64,000 nt of DNA from Clostridiales bacterium Firm_08 (GTDB lineage Bacteria > Bacillota > Clostridia > Oscillospirales > QAKW01): NCBI GenBank assembly GCA_001604045.1, contig LVAN01000002.1:1-64000 (forward strand), written 5' to 3'. Every line of letters starts with the position of its first letter. Within the stretch, counting starts at the first letter, position 1. Below the pieces are notes generated by a model. That model had not been told where the DNA came from. It searched no databases and saw nothing but the letters and a program-made list of their open reading frames with translations. Below, one piece after another: positions 7,362 to 18,685 of this stretch. The position numbers and the translations under genes are program-made.

Positions 7362-8857
7362 AAAACATCCTCTCCTTTCCCGTTCACTTCGTCGATAAAA
7401 CGCATAAAAGCCTGCTCGTTTTTATAGACGCCGGCGTGTTCCAGCACTTTGCAGAACACCTGACCCACCTCTTCTTTCAGAACAGTTTCCGCGTTGTCGG
7501 CGGTGACCGCGCGGCGGGACAGGATATCCTCCGCCCAGTCGGCGTGCTTGGCGAGTTGCTCATCGGCTCGCGGATCCTCTCCGCGCACCATCACGCCCGC
7601 GAGTTTTTCCATCTCTTTTTTGAGCCGCGCCGGCAGGACGGCAAGTCCCATCACCTCGATGAGTCCGATGTTCTCTTTTTTGATATGGTGGAGTTCCGCG
7701 TGGGGATGGTACACACCGAGCGGATGCTCCGGCGTCGTAAGATTGTTGCGAAGGACAAGGTCGATCTCAAACGCCTCTCCCCTGCGGCGCGCGATGGGCG
7801 TTATCGTGTTGTGCGGCGTGCCGTCCGTCTCGGCGAAAACGAACGCGTCGGGGTCGCTGTACCCCCGCCAGGCGGCAAGGATCCTGACCGAAAGGTCGAC
7901 CAGTCTTTCTTTGTCCCGGCAGCGCAAACGGATGACGCTGAGCGGCCATTTGACGATGCCGGCGGCAACGTCCTCGTATCCTTTAAAAACGATCTTGCGA
8001 ACGATCTCCGCCCGCTCCATCGGAAACGTGTAATGTCCGCCCTGAAAATGGTCGTGCGTCAGAATGGAGCCGCCGACGATGGGCAGGTCGGCGTTGGAGC
8101 CGAGAAAATAGTGCGGGATATGCTCCACAAAGCCGAGCAGCCTTTCAAAAGTCCTGCGGCTGAGCCGCATCGGCGTATGTTTGCCGGATAAAACGATGCA
8201 GTGTTCGTTATAATACACATAAGGAGAATACTGAAAATACCATTCCTCCCCCGCAAGCGTCATCGGAATGATACGGTGGTTCTGCCGCGCGGCGGCGTCC
8301 ATCCGTCCGGCGTATCCTTCGTTTTCCCTGCAAAGAGCGCAGGACGGGTAGCCGTCGTTTTTCTTGTGCAGCGCCGCGGCGATCGCCTTGGGATCCTTTT
8401 CGGGCTTGGAAAGATTGATGGTGATATCGAGCGTACCGTACGGGGTCTCCGCCGACCATTTCACATCCTTTTCAATGCGGTCGCGGCGGATATAATTGGT
8501 GTCGCCGCTGAATTTATAGTATTCATCCGTCGCCCTGCGCGGCGAGATCTTATAGTTATCCCGGAACCGGCGGATGACCTCGCCCGGACGGGGCGTCAAA
8601 AGCCCCATCAGACGGGTATCGAACAGGTCGCGCTCCGTAACGCTTTCCCCGTCGATCAGCCCCGCTCCGGCCGCTTTGTCACAGAGTTCCGCAAGGATGT
8701 CGCTCAGCGGGCGCTTTCGCGGCGCGCGGTCAGGAGCAAAAGATGTTTTATGAAACGCGTCGATGAGCGCGTTATGCGTGAAAACACGGTCTTCCTCCGT
8801 GATAAGTCCTTTTTCGACGGCGTACTCCGTCAGATCCGATATCGCGTTATCCGGCAT
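7358..8857 (-). CDS. galT: Galactose-1-phosphate (hexose-1-phosphate) uridylyltransferase, Firmicute type
   Basis: 499 residues, the size of the GalT type 2 family of Gram-positives (the classical E. coli type is ~350). Transfers UMP between UDP-glucose and galactose-1-phosphate in the Leloir pathway. Seen: CALC (173-176), RIIPMTLAGEEWYFQYSPYVYYNEHCIVL, and the catalytic-region motif HDHFQGG (268-274). ATG 8857 is chosen for GGGGAGA 7 nt upstream; an in-frame ATG 60 bp upstream lies in the AT-rich promoter DNA. No galK or galE is in the window. Operon partner lipoprotein and LCP genes suggest use of UDP-galactose in surface polymers, which is inference. Confidence 0.95.
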   Translation of the reverse strand: MPDNAISDLTEYAVEKGLITEEDRVFTHNALIDAFHKTSFAPDRAPRKRPLSDILAELCDKAAGAGLIDGESVTERDLFDTRLMGLLTPRPGEVIRRFRDNYKISPRRATDEYYKFSGDTNYIRRDRIEKDVKWSAETPYGTLDITINLSKPEKDPKAIAAALHKKNDGYPSCALCRENEGYAGRMDAAARQNHRIIPMTLAGEEWYFQYSPYVYYNEHCIVLSGKHTPMRLSRRTFERLLGFVEHIPHYFLGSNADLPIVGGSILTHDHFQGGHYTFPMERAEIVRKIVFKGYEDVAAGIVKWPLSVIRLRCRDKERLVDLSVRILAAWRGYSDPDAFVFAETDGTPHNTITPIARRRGEAFEIDLVLRNNLTTPEHPLGVYHPHAELHHIKKENIGLIEVMGLAVLPARLKKEMEKLAGVMVRGEDPRADEQLAKHADWAEDILSRRAVTADNAETVLKEEVGQVFCKVLEHAGVYKNEQAFMRFIDEVNGKGEDVL

Positions 8858-8887
8858 TTTGATTCTCCCCATTATTTTTATATTTAA

Positions 8888-8916
8888 ATTATAACACACC
8901 TTTTTTATTTTTTCCA
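8888..8916 (-). promoter_or_regulatory. Promoter of galT operon
   Basis: Minus strand TGGAAA (8911-8916), 17-bp spacer, TATAAT (8888-8893). Confidence 0.7.
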
Positions 8917-8923
8917 CCGTTTC

Positions 8924-8952
8924 TTGACGAAAATAAAAAGATATGATATCAT
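8924..8952 (+). promoter_or_regulatory. Promoter of the EamA gene
   Basis: TTGACG (8924-8929), 17-bp spacer, TATCAT (8947-8952). Lies back to back with the galT promoter. Confidence 0.75.
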
Positions 8953-8985
8953 CCTATCGTGTAACTAACCGAAAGGAGGGCGTAT

Positions 8986-9885
8986 ATGATGCGATCCGGA
9001 AAAGCAAAAGGCAATCTGATGCTGCTGGTCACCGCGCTGATCTGGGGCACGGCGTTCGCCGCGCAGAGCGGCGCGATGGATCATATCCGTCCGTTCACGT
9101 TTACGGCGCTACGCTCTTTTCTCGGCGGCCTGGTACTGCTGCCCGTCATCGCGCTTTTCCGTCGGGAGCCCGTTAAAAGCCGCAAAACGCTTTTCACCGG
9201 CGGCGCCCTGTGCGGTCTGTGTCTTTTCATCGCTTCCGCCTTTCAGCAGGTCGGTATCGTCTATTCCACCACCGCCAAGGCGGGCTTTATCACCGCGCTT
9301 TACGTCGTATTCGTACCGTTGATCCGTCTGGCGCTGGGCAAACGCCCCTCCCCCATCGTATGGCCCGCCGTCGGGATCAGCGTGATCGGATTTTATCTGC
9401 TCTGTGTGGGCGGCGGCGCGCTGTCCCTGCAAAAAGGGGATCTTTTGCTGCTGTTATGCGCCGTCTGTTTTTCCATTCACATTCTCGTGATCGACCGTTT
9501 TTCCCCGCGAACGGACGGTGTAAAAATGGCCTGTATCCAGTTTTTCGTCTGCGGCGCGCTGTCCCTTATCTGTACGCTCTTTTTTGAAACCCCGGATATG
9601 AAAAGCATTGCCGCCGCCTGGCTGCCGGTAGCATACGCCGGCGTACTGTCCAGCGGTATCGCATACACGATGCAGATCGTGGGGCAGAAATACACCGATC
9701 CGGTGACCGCGAGTCTTATCTGCTCGCTGGAAGCGGTCTTTGCCGCGCTCGCGGGCTACCTGTGCTGGCGGCTGGGATGGATCGGCAACGGCAATATCAC
9801 GCCGCGGGAGATCTTCGGATGCCTGCTCGTTTTCATCGCCGTCATCCTTGTGCAGATCCCGATCCCCCCAAAAAAGAAAGCATAA
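8986..9885 (+). CDS. EamA-family (DMT) transporter, ten membrane helices
   Basis: 299 residues, the standard length of ten-helix drug/metabolite exporters made of two EamA repeats. First repeat opens with NLMLLVTALIWGTAFAAQSGAM and ends near 140; the second repeat starts near 146 and contains YAGVLSSGIAYTMQIVGQKYTDPVTASLICSLEAVFAALAGYL-type sequence typical of the family. Substrate cannot be predicted; relatives export amino acids, nucleotides or drugs. Start at 8986 after GAAAGGAGG; ATG 8989 is equally possible. Monocistronic, divergent from galT. Confidence 0.9.
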   Translation: MMRSGKAKGNLMLLVTALIWGTAFAAQSGAMDHIRPFTFTALRSFLGGLVLLPVIALFRREPVKSRKTLFTGGALCGLCLFIASAFQQVGIVYSTTAKAGFITALYVVFVPLIRLALGKRPSPIVWPAVGISVIGFYLLCVGGGALSLQKGDLLLLLCAVCFSIHILVIDRFSPRTDGVKMACIQFFVCGALSLICTLFFETPDMKSIAAAWLPVAYAGVLSSGIAYTMQIVGQKYTDPVTASLICSLEAVFAALAGYLCWRLGWIGNGNITPREIFGCLLVFIAVILVQIPIPPKKKA

Positions 9886-9916
9886 AAAAACGACTTGCGT
9901 ACAAGTCGTTTTTTAT
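9885..9916. terminator. Bidirectional terminator (EamA gene / V-ATPase operon 1)
   Basis: AAAAAACGACTTG / CAAGTCGTTTTTT, 13-bp stem with CGTA loop (9898-9901); A-run on one side and T-run on the other let it serve both convergent units. The V-ATPase D stop is 2 bp away. Confidence 0.95.
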
Positions 9917-9917
9917 T

Positions 9918-10583
9918 TTATGCCTGTGAGTAGCCATGCGCTTTGTCAAGCATCATATCCTTGACCTTCATAAGTCTCGCGGTGGTGGAACGCTCGTTCT
10001 CGTCCAGTTTCATCGTGATAAAACGGATGGTCTCCTTATAGCGCGGGATCATCACGTGCTCCAGCGCGTTGACGCGCCGCCGCGTGCGTTCGATCTCGTC
10101 CGCCATCAGCTGGCAGGATTTCTCCACCTCGGCAAGGCGGATCATCTTGGGAAAGACGGCGGAAAGCGCCCCCACCGCGTCGTCAAGATCACCGCTCGTA
10201 AAGGCAAAGCCGTAAGGATAGATGTCTCCGGCGTCCGCCGTTTTGAATTTGGCGTCGAACACCGGGATCATCACGCTCATCACGTTTTTTTCGGCCACGG
10301 TGAGGCTTACCTCCTGTTTGGGAAGCATCAGCGCCGTCTCCAGCGCTTCCTTCTGCATCACCGAGCCTGCCACCGCCATATGGGTATCCGCCTCCCGGAT
10401 CGCCGTTTCCACCTCGGCGCGGAGTTTCTCGTTCTCCCGCACGAGGTCGAGAAACTGGCGCATCAGTTCGTCCCGTTTGTCTTTAAGAAGTTTATGTCCC
10501 CGCACCGCCGTCTGAAGTTTGCGCTTCAGATTGGTAAGTTCCATACGGGTCGGGTTTACATTCAGGGTCGCCACGCGCGTCAC
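9918..10583 (-). CDS. ntpD: V-type ATPase subunit D (central stalk), operon 1
   Basis: 221 residues. Subunit D is the rotor shaft, a long antiparallel coiled coil inside the A3B3 head. Family start LNVNPTRMELTNLKRKLQTAVRGHKLLKDKRDELM is present and the C-terminal helix carries RRRVNALEHVMIPRYKETIRFI, the region that contacts the head. GTG start directly after the B-subunit TAG stop (bases adjoin); a second in-frame GTG three codons later (10574) is an alternative. Last gene of the nine-gene operon, followed by a bidirectional terminator. Confidence 0.95.
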   Translation of the reverse strand: MTRVATLNVNPTRMELTNLKRKLQTAVRGHKLLKDKRDELMRQFLDLVRENEKLRAEVETAIREADTHMAVAGSVMQKEALETALMLPKQEVSLTVAEKNVMSVMIPVFDAKFKTADAGDIYPYGFAFTSGDLDDAVGALSAVFPKMIRLAEVEKSCQLMADEIERTRRRVNALEHVMIPRYKETIRFITMKLDENERSTTARLMKVKDMMLDKAHGYSQA

Positions 10584-11957
10584 CTACTTCTGTTCATAGT
10601 ACTTGTCCAGCATCTCGTCGCTGATCCGTTTGAGCTCGCTTCTCGGCAGGATCCGCAGCAGTTCCCATCCGATGGAAAGCGTCTCCTCGATATCCCGGTC
10701 GGCGTCATACCCTTGGGAAACGTAACGGTTTTCAAATTCGTCCGCGAATTTCGCGTACAGTTTGTCGATATCGGTCAGCGCGCTCTCGCCCAGGATGACC
10801 ATCAGTTCTTTGGCGTCCTTGCCGCGGGCGTACGCGGAAAAGAGCTGGTTCATCGTGCCGGAATGATCGGCGCGGGTCTTGCCCTCGCCGATGCCCTTGT
10901 CTTTGAGCCGCGACAAAGAGGGCAGCACATCGATGGGCGGCGTAACGCCTTTACGATACAGCTCGCGGGACAGGATGATCTGCCCCTCGGTGATATACCC
11001 GGTAAGGTCGGGGATGGGATGTGTTTTGTCGTCCTCCGGCATGGTGAGGATGGGGATCATCGTGATACTGCCGGGCACGCCCCGCTTTCTGCCGGCGCGC
11101 TCGTAGATCGCCGCGAGGTCGGTATACATATATCCGGGATAGCCGCGCCGTCCCGGCACTTCCTTCCGCGCGGCGGATACCTCGCGCAGCGCGTCGGCGT
11201 AGTTGGTGATATCCGTCAGGATGACCAGTACGTGCATCCCCTTTTCAAACGCCAGATATTCCGCGGCGGTCAGCGCCATTTTCGGCGTGGCGATGCGTTC
11301 GATCGCGGGATCGTTGGCAAGGTTTACAAAAAGGACCGTCCGATCCAGCGCCCCGGTCTCCCGGAAACTGCTGACGAAAAAGTCGGATTCCTCAAACGTG
11401 ATGCCCATCGCCGCGAAAACGACGGCGAAGTTCTCGTCGGTGCCGCGCACTTTCGCCTGCCTCGCGATCTGCGCCGCGAGATTGGCGTGCGGCAGACCGC
11501 TGGCGGAAAAGATGGGAAGTTTCTGTCCGCGGACCAGTGTGTTCAGTCCGTCGATCGCGGAGATCCCGGTCTGAATGAATTCCTCCGGATATTGTCTGGC
11601 CGCCGGGTTCATCGGCGTACCGTTGACGTCCATCCGTTTGTCGGGGATGATCTCAGGACCGTCGTCGATCGGTCTGCCGAGCCCGTCAAACACGCGTCCC
11701 AGCATATCCTCCGAGACGCCGAGTTCCATCTGCCGTCCCGTAAAACGCACCTTACTGTTGGAAAGATTGATCCCGGTGGAACTTTCAAAAAGTTGTACCA
11801 GCGCGTTGCTGCCGTCGATCTCGAGCACCCGGCAGCGGCGTTTCTCACCGTTTTCAAGCTCGATCTCGCCCAGTTCATTGTAATGGACGCCCTCGACCTT
11901 GCGCACGAGCATCAGAGGTCCCGCCACTTCTTCAATGGTTCGATATTCTCTCGGCAT
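10584..11957 (-). CDS. ntpB: V-type ATPase subunit B (regulatory nucleotide-binding), operon 1
   Basis: 457 residues. Non-catalytic partner of subunit A in the A3B3 hexamer: beta-barrel (about 1-75), nucleotide-binding domain, and C-terminal helical domain. Typical B features: lacks a classical P-loop, has [43 protein letters not shown] and [23 protein letters not shown]. Starts 3 bp after the A stop. A second B subunit of operon 2 begins at 63028. Confidence 0.97.
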   Translation of the reverse strand: MPREYRTIEEVAGPLMLVRKVEGVHYNELGEIELENGEKRRCRVLEIDGSNALVQLFESSTGINLSNSKVRFTGRQMELGVSEDMLGRVFDGLGRPIDDGPEIIPDKRMDVNGTPMNPAARQYPEEFIQTGISAIDGLNTLVRGQKLPIFSASGLPHANLAAQIARQAKVRGTDENFAVVFAAMGITFEESDFFVSSFRETGALDRTVLFVNLANDPAIERIATPKMALTAAEYLAFEKGMHVLVILTDITNYADALREVSAARKEVPGRRGYPGYMYTDLAAIYERAGRKRGVPGSITMIPILTMPEDDKTHPIPDLTGYITEGQIILSRELYRKGVTPPIDVLPSLSRLKDKGIGEGKTRADHSGTMNQLFSAYARGKDAKELMVILGESALTDIDKLYAKFADEFENRYVSQGYDADRDIEETLSIGWELLRILPRSELKRISDEMLDKYYEQK

Positions 11958-11960
11958 TTT

Positions 11961-13718
11961 TTACTCCTCCCTCGCGCTGTGTACTTCACTGTATATCTGA
12001 TCCAGCACGGCGTTATACTGCCCGTCGATATCACTTTCCGGCGTGTATTTGAACCGTCCGATCTTCTCGCGGACCGGCAGGGCGACGATCTTTTCGATAC
12101 TGCCGCCGTTTTCCAGCATTTCTTTCGCCGTATCGTAATACGCCAGGATCAGTTTCATCATATAAAGTTGTTTTTGCAGACTGGTGTATGTGTCGACCTC
12201 GTGGAACGCGAGTTGATGCAGGAAATCCTCGCGGATGGATCTCGCGGTCTCCATTTTGAGCCGGTCGCCGGCGGACAGCGCGTCCATACCGACAAGTTTC
12301 ACGATCTCCTCCAGTTCCGCCTCGTCCTGCAGCAGCGACATCAGTCTGCCGCGCAGCGTCATCCAGTCCGGATCGACGTTTTCTTTATACCAATCCGCCA
12401 GCAGATCGGTGTAAAGGGAATAACTCGTCAGCCAGTTGATCGCCGGGAAGTGGCGTTTGTAGGCAAGCCCGGCGTCCAGACCCCAGAACACCTTGACGAT
12501 CCGAAGCGTCGCCTGACTGACAGGCTCCGAGATATCGCCGCCCGGAGGGGACACGGCGCCGATCACGCTGAGCGCGCCTTCCCTGCCCGTCCGGCCGAGG
12601 GAAAGCACACGCCCCGCGCGTTCATAAAACTGCGCGAGTCTGCTGCCGAGATAGGCGGGATAGCCCTCCTCGCCCGGCATTTCCTCCAGTCTGCCGCTCA
12701 TCTCCCGCAGCGCTTCCGCCCAGCGGGAGGTGGAGTCCGCCATCAGCGCCACCGAATATCCCATATCCCGGAAATACTCCGCGATGGTGATGCCGGTATA
12801 GATAGACGCCTCACGCGCCGCCACCGGCATATCCGAAGTGTTGGCGATCAGCACCGTGCGCTCCATCAGCGATTTGCCGGTGTGGGGATCGATCAGTTCG
12901 GGAAATTCATTGAGAACGTCCGTCATTTCATTGCCGCGCTCTCCGCAGCCGATGTATACGACGATGTCCGCCTCCGCCCACTTGGCGAGCTGATGCTGGG
13001 TCACCGTCTTGCCGCTGCCGAAAGGTCCCGGGATCGCCGCGACCCCGCCCTTGGCGATCGGGAACAGGCAGTCGACGACTCTCTGTCCCGTGATGAGCGG
13101 TTTATCGGGGGAAAGTTTTTTGGCGTACGGTCTGCCGCGGCGTACCGGCCATTTCTGCATCAGCCCTACCGGTGTTTCCCCCTTATCCGTGATGACCGTG
13201 CAAACGGTGTCGGTAATATGGAAACTCCCCGCGGTGATCTCCCCGATCGTTCCGCTGATGCCGAACGGCACCATGATCTTATGCAGTACGACGTCCGTCT
13301 CCTGCACCGTGCCGATCACATCGCCGCCTTCGATTTTATCGCCCGCTTTGACAGTCGGCTGAAAATTCCACACGCGGTCCCGTTTGAGCGCGGGCACCTC
13401 GACGCCGCGCGCGAGATTGCCGCCGCTGATTTTCATAATATCGTCCAGCGGACGCTGGATCCCGTCATATATACTGCCGATCAGACCCGGTCCAAGCTCG
13501 ACGCTCATCGGCATGCCGGTGGACTCCACCGTCTCGCCGGTACCCAGCCCGGACGTCTCCTCATAGACCTGCACGGAAGCCCTGTCCCCGTGCATCTCGA
13601 TGATCTCGCCGATCAGATGCTGATCGCTGACGCGCACCACGTCATACATATTGGCGTCCCGCATCCCCTCGGCGATGACCAGAGGACCGGAAATTTTTCG
13701 TATCGTACCTTTACTCAT
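11961..13718 (-). CDS. ntpA: V-type ATPase subunit A (catalytic), operon 1
   Basis: 585 residues. Catalytic ATPase subunit. P-loop GPFGSGKT at 231-238, catalytic Glu in [13 protein letters not shown], and the bulge-specific V/A-type non-homologous region (about 110-190). [34 protein letters not shown] is the usual signature stretch. ATG 13718 is chosen as [14 protein letters not shown] matches family starts; it follows GAGAGGAAA. Lies 13 bp after subunit F. About the same length as the operon 2 copy at 61253-63013 but clearly diverged. Confidence 0.97.
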   Translation of the reverse strand: MSKGTIRKISGPLVIAEGMRDANMYDVVRVSDQHLIGEIIEMHGDRASVQVYEETSGLGTGETVESTGMPMSVELGPGLIGSIYDGIQRPLDDIMKISGGNLARGVEVPALKRDRVWNFQPTVKAGDKIEGGDVIGTVQETDVVLHKIMVPFGISGTIGEITAGSFHITDTVCTVITDKGETPVGLMQKWPVRRGRPYAKKLSPDKPLITGQRVVDCLFPIAKGGVAAIPGPFGSGKTVTQHQLAKWAEADIVVYIGCGERGNEMTDVLNEFPELIDPHTGKSLMERTVLIANTSDMPVAAREASIYTGITIAEYFRDMGYSVALMADSTSRWAEALREMSGRLEEMPGEEGYPAYLGSRLAQFYERAGRVLSLGRTGREGALSVIGAVSPPGGDISEPVSQATLRIVKVFWGLDAGLAYKRHFPAINWLTSYSLYTDLLADWYKENVDPDWMTLRGRLMSLLQDEAELEEIVKLVGMDALSAGDRLKMETARSIREDFLHQLAFHEVDTYTSLQKQLYMMKLILAYYDTAKEMLENGGSIEKIVALPVREKIGRFKYTPESDIDGQYNAVLDQIYSEVHSAREE

Positions 13719-13731
13719 AAAAGATTTCCTC

Positions 13732-14046
13732 TCAATTTCGTAAGATATCCGAGCCGACGGCTTTTTCCACCGCCTCATGGACGCTTTGCATACCGTGTCC
13801 GGTATTGCCGCGCACACCCGGGATCTCTATGATCGCGGGCAGCCGCTCGCCGCGGCGGCGCGTGATCTCCTCCCGCAGCTCCTCCGCGAGCGCCTCGGTG
13901 ATGAAAACGACGGCAAAGCCGCCGCCGCAAAGACGGGCAAAGGTTTCGGACGCCTGCGCGGCGTCCTCCGCCGGAAACACGGAAAGACCGAGCGAGGCGA
14001 ACCCGCCCACGCTTTCTCTGTCGCCGAGCACCGCGACTTTATACAT
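13732..14046 (-). CDS. ntpG: V-type ATPase subunit F (central stalk), operon 1
   Basis: 104 residues. Small Rossmann-like rotor subunit that binds D (called NtpG in Enterococcus, F elsewhere). Family start [24 protein letters not shown], then [15 protein letters not shown] and [15 protein letters not shown], the usual GxRGxxG loop. ATG lies inside the end of subunit C (8-bp overlap), indicating translational coupling. Confidence 0.93.
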   Translation of the reverse strand: MYKVAVLGDRESVGGFASLGLSVFPAEDAAQASETFARLCGGGFAVVFITEALAEELREEITRRRGERLPAIIEIPGVRGNTGHGMQSVHEAVEKAVGSDILRN

Positions 14047-15004
14047 ACACTTCACGCATCCTTTCCCGTGTCGTATCATCCGACGCGCCGCAGGCGCGGC
14101 AGACAAGCAGGATCCGCACCGTTTTGATCTCGGCGAGTTTGGCAAGACAATACGCGGCGATCGGATCCGGGCCGAAACTTTTCAGCCGGGCGATCCCGCA
14201 CAGCGCGGTGATCCGGTCGTCCGCCCATTTTTCAAACGCGGACACGGATCGTTTGAGCATTTCCGCGCCCTCCGCCAGCGGACTTTCGGCGAGCATGGCG
14301 AACAGATCGCTCTGTCCCTTCGCCGCCGCGCGGATCAGGCTTTCAGCGTCCAGCAGATCGCTGCCGCAGATAGCGTCCCGCAAAAACTCCTCATCCCTGC
14401 CCGCCGCGCGATACGCCGTTTTGCAATCGGCAACGGCGGCGGTCCACGCCGCGTACCGTTCGATCAGTTCGCTCCCGCTTTTCCCGGCGGCGTCGCGCAG
14501 GGCGACCAGACAGGCGCGATCCAGGATCATTTCCGCCCGCTGACCGTCTCCGGTCGAGGTAAGGATATCATAGCATTGTTCCGCGGCCTCCGCCATGGAA
14601 GGCGGCAGTTCATCGTATCTTTTTTCCGCGAGGATCCCGAACAGCGCGTCAAGATCCAGCGTCGTCGGGCGGACAAAAAAGCGTTCCGCCGTTTCCCCCG
14701 ACACCAGCGCTTTGAGCGCCGCTTTGAGGTCGTGAAAATCGTTGGGGATCAAAAGAGCGTCGAGCAGTCCCGCCTCGGGCAGAAGTTCCTCAACATCCCG
14801 CCATAAGCGCTCGCTTTCCGCGGCGACCAGTCTGTGCGGATCCGATCCGCCCTCCCCGATCTGCCAGCCGTGCGCCCGCAAAAATTCCAGACATTCCCGG
14901 GTGTCCTGCATCCCGAGCATCTGCTCGACCATCGCGGGTGTGAGCAGATCCGCTTCCATCGCGCGGATCCTCGCGTCGGCAAAGGCAAAACGTGTATCGT
15001 TCAT
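14039..15004 (-). CDS. ntpC: V-type ATPase subunit C (rotor-stalk socket), operon 1
   Basis: 321 residues. Helical funnel-shaped subunit (V-type C, eukaryotic d) that seats the central stalk on the membrane rotor. N-terminal FAFADARIRAMEADLLTPAMVEQML and ALLIPNDFHDLKAALKALV are diagnostic; the C-terminus has the repeated AEIKTVRILLVCRACG helix. ATG 15004 is chosen over an upstream ATG because AGGAGG sits 6 nt before it. Starts 10 bp after subunit E. Confidence 0.93.
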   Translation of the reverse strand: MNDTRFAFADARIRAMEADLLTPAMVEQMLGMQDTRECLEFLRAHGWQIGEGGSDPHRLVAAESERLWRDVEELLPEAGLLDALLIPNDFHDLKAALKALVSGETAERFFVRPTTLDLDALFGILAEKRYDELPPSMAEAAEQCYDILTSTGDGQRAEMILDRACLVALRDAAGKSGSELIERYAAWTAAVADCKTAYRAAGRDEEFLRDAICGSDLLDAESLIRAAAKGQSDLFAMLAESPLAEGAEMLKRSVSAFEKWADDRITALCGIARLKSFGPDPIAAYCLAKLAEIKTVRILLVCRACGASDDTTRERMREVYV

Positions 15005-15014
15005 CTTTGCCTCC

Positions 15015-15602
15015 TTATCCGAACAGGCGTTCGGCAACGAGATCGCGCAGTTCGTCGCCGCGCTCCTCCATCACCGCCTCAAAGGTCAGATCGTATTCGA
15101 TATCGCCGTACCGTAAAATCAGACCGTCCGTGATATCCGCCGCCTCGCGGGACAGGGTAAGCCCCGGCGGCGGACAAATCGCCGCCAGACGTTTTTCAAA
15201 ATCTTTCGGCAGACGCTCAAGATCTTTTTTCCCGAACGACACGACGCCTTCTCCTTCCGAGAGGTTTTCGCCGATCCATTTGAGACAGAGCGAAAAATAC
15301 TCCTCCTCCGGCAAAGCGCGCAGCGCGGCAAGCGCCGCGTCGAGAACTTCCCGCACCGCGGTCACTTTATAGCGCAGCATATCACGCGCGGACTCCGCGG
15401 CGGCGCCGCTTTTGGCGGCTTCGATCTGCCGCGCCGCGGACGCTTCCGCTTTTTCCATCGCCTTGTCATACGCCGCCTGTGCCGCCGCCTTGCCGTCCGC
15501 CTCAATGGTCTGCGCCTTGAGATCCGCGTCCCGCAGGATCTTCGCGCTGACCTCGTCGGCGTCCGTAAGGATGCTGTCGATGATCTTATCAAGTCCTGAC
15601 AT
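15015..15602 (-). CDS. ntpE: V-type ATPase subunit E (peripheral stalk), operon 1
   Basis: 195 residues. Forms the peripheral stator stalk with the G/H-type subunit. N-terminal half (about 1-90) is a long Ala/Lys/Glu-rich coiled coil; C-terminal half is globular and contacts the head (KDLERLPKDF, ITDGLILRYGDIEYDLTFEAVMEE). ATG 15602 is chosen over GTG 15611 because that GTG is part of the AAAGGTGA ribosome site. Starts 11 bp after subunit K. Confidence 0.92.
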   Translation of the reverse strand: MSGLDKIIDSILTDADEVSAKILRDADLKAQTIEADGKAAAQAAYDKAMEKAEASAARQIEAAKSGAAAESARDMLRYKVTAVREVLDAALAALRALPEEEYFSLCLKWIGENLSEGEGVVSFGKKDLERLPKDFEKRLAAICPPPGLTLSREAADITDGLILRYGDIEYDLTFEAVMEERGDELRDLVAERLFG

Positions 15603-15613
15603 ATCCGTCACCT

Positions 15614-18038
<2,425 letters not shown>

Positions 18039-18057
18039 TTCCAGTTTTGCCGTAAGA

Positions 18058-18065
18058 TCACCTTC
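18058..18065 (-). promoter_or_regulatory. Ribosome site that argues for a non-standard ntpI start
   Basis: Minus-strand GAAGGTGA, 4 nt before ACG (18053-18051) and too far (about 19 nt) from the first ATG at 18038. Confidence 0.6.
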
Positions 18066-18086
18066 TCCCGCTTTTCCGTCCCGGTA

Positions 18087-18395
18087 TCACCGGATCGCGT
18101 CAAGACACGCCCCGACGGCGTCCTGCTTTTTCCGGGCGGTCTCCTCTTTCATCTCGCGGAGTTTCTGCTCCGTCAAAAGACGCTGTCCCTGATGGATATC
18201 CTCCACCTTATGGCGTGTTTCGATCTGTTTTTCTTTCACAGCGGCGTCCGCCTTTTCCAGCGCGCCGCGCATCTCCCGCTCCGCGGCGGCTTCCGCGGCG
18301 GCGACACGCTCGCTTCCCTGCTGTTCGGCAAGACGAACTTTCTCGTCCGCTTCCTTCTCCGCCGTCAGCACTTTCTCGACCGCTTTTGTTGCCAT
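18087..18395 (-). CDS. V-type ATPase G/H-like peripheral stalk subunit, operon 1
   Basis: 102 residues, nearly all helical, with long Ala/Glu/Lys/Arg runs expected to form a coiled coil (TKAVEKVLTAEKEADEKVRLA onward). By position (first gene, before I) and composition it is the AhaH/NtpF-type partner of subunit E. ATG 18395 follows GGAAGGTGGG at 7 nt; an in-frame GTG at 18407 overlaps that site and is rejected. A similar gene heads operon 2 at 56547. Sequence conservation in this subunit is weak, so the call rests on context. Confidence 0.85.
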   Translation of the reverse strand: MATKAVEKVLTAEKEADEKVRLAEQQGSERVAAAEAAAEREMRGALEKADAAVKEKQIETRHKVEDIHQGQRLLTEQKLREMKEETARKKQDAVGACLDAIR

Positions 18396-18438
18396 TTTAT
18401 ATCCCACCTTCCTTTTTGGTAAGCACTTTTAAAGAGAA

Positions 18439-18470
18439 AAGGGGAACCGATCCTACAGACAGCTCCCCTT
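18439..18470 (-). promoter_or_regulatory. Leader hairpin with T-rich tail in front of V-ATPase operon 1
   Basis: On the minus strand AAGGGGA (18464-18470) pairs with TCCCCTT (18439-18445), 18-nt loop, followed by TTCTCTTT. It lies between the promoter and the first gene, so it could be a weak intrinsic terminator or attenuator, or a stabilising 5' structure. Confidence 0.5.
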
Positions 18471-18498
18471 CGTGTACATATTTGTTTCTATGTTCTGT

Positions 18499-18528
18499 AT
18501 TGTATCACAATCTCTGTCCTGTTGTCAA
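18499..18528 (-). promoter_or_regulatory. Sigma-A promoter of V-ATPase operon 1
   Basis: Minus strand TTGACA (18523-18528), 18-bp spacer, TACAAT (18499-18504). Predicted leader ~95 nt. Confidence 0.82.
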
Positions 18529-18610
18529 GTAAAAAACCTGTAATTTGTGGAGTTTTTTTATAAAATGTTGACTTTTGTCATTTTTTCGCCGGAAAGAGGA
18601 CCCTATTGAC

Positions 18611-18639
18611 TTGAAAATCGCGGTTTGATGCATTATAAT
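18611..18639 (+). promoter_or_regulatory. Promoter of the malic enzyme gene
   Basis: TTGAAA (18611-18616), 17-bp spacer, TATAAT (18634-18639). Confidence 0.82.
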
Positions 18640-18685
18640 AAGGAATATGAACTTTAATAATCATAAATATGGAGGAATGAAATCA

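Noticed and set aside
9936-13832. Very long open frame on the plus strand across the V-ATPase operon 1 genes
   Set aside because: Antisense to subunits D, B and A; low-complexity Arg/His/Asp-rich translation typical of GC-rich shadow frames; no ribosome site or family match.
18606-18639. TTGACT (18606-18611) as -35 of the malic enzyme promoter
   Set aside because: Spacer to TATAAT would be 22 bp; TTGAAA at 18611-18616 gives 17 bp.
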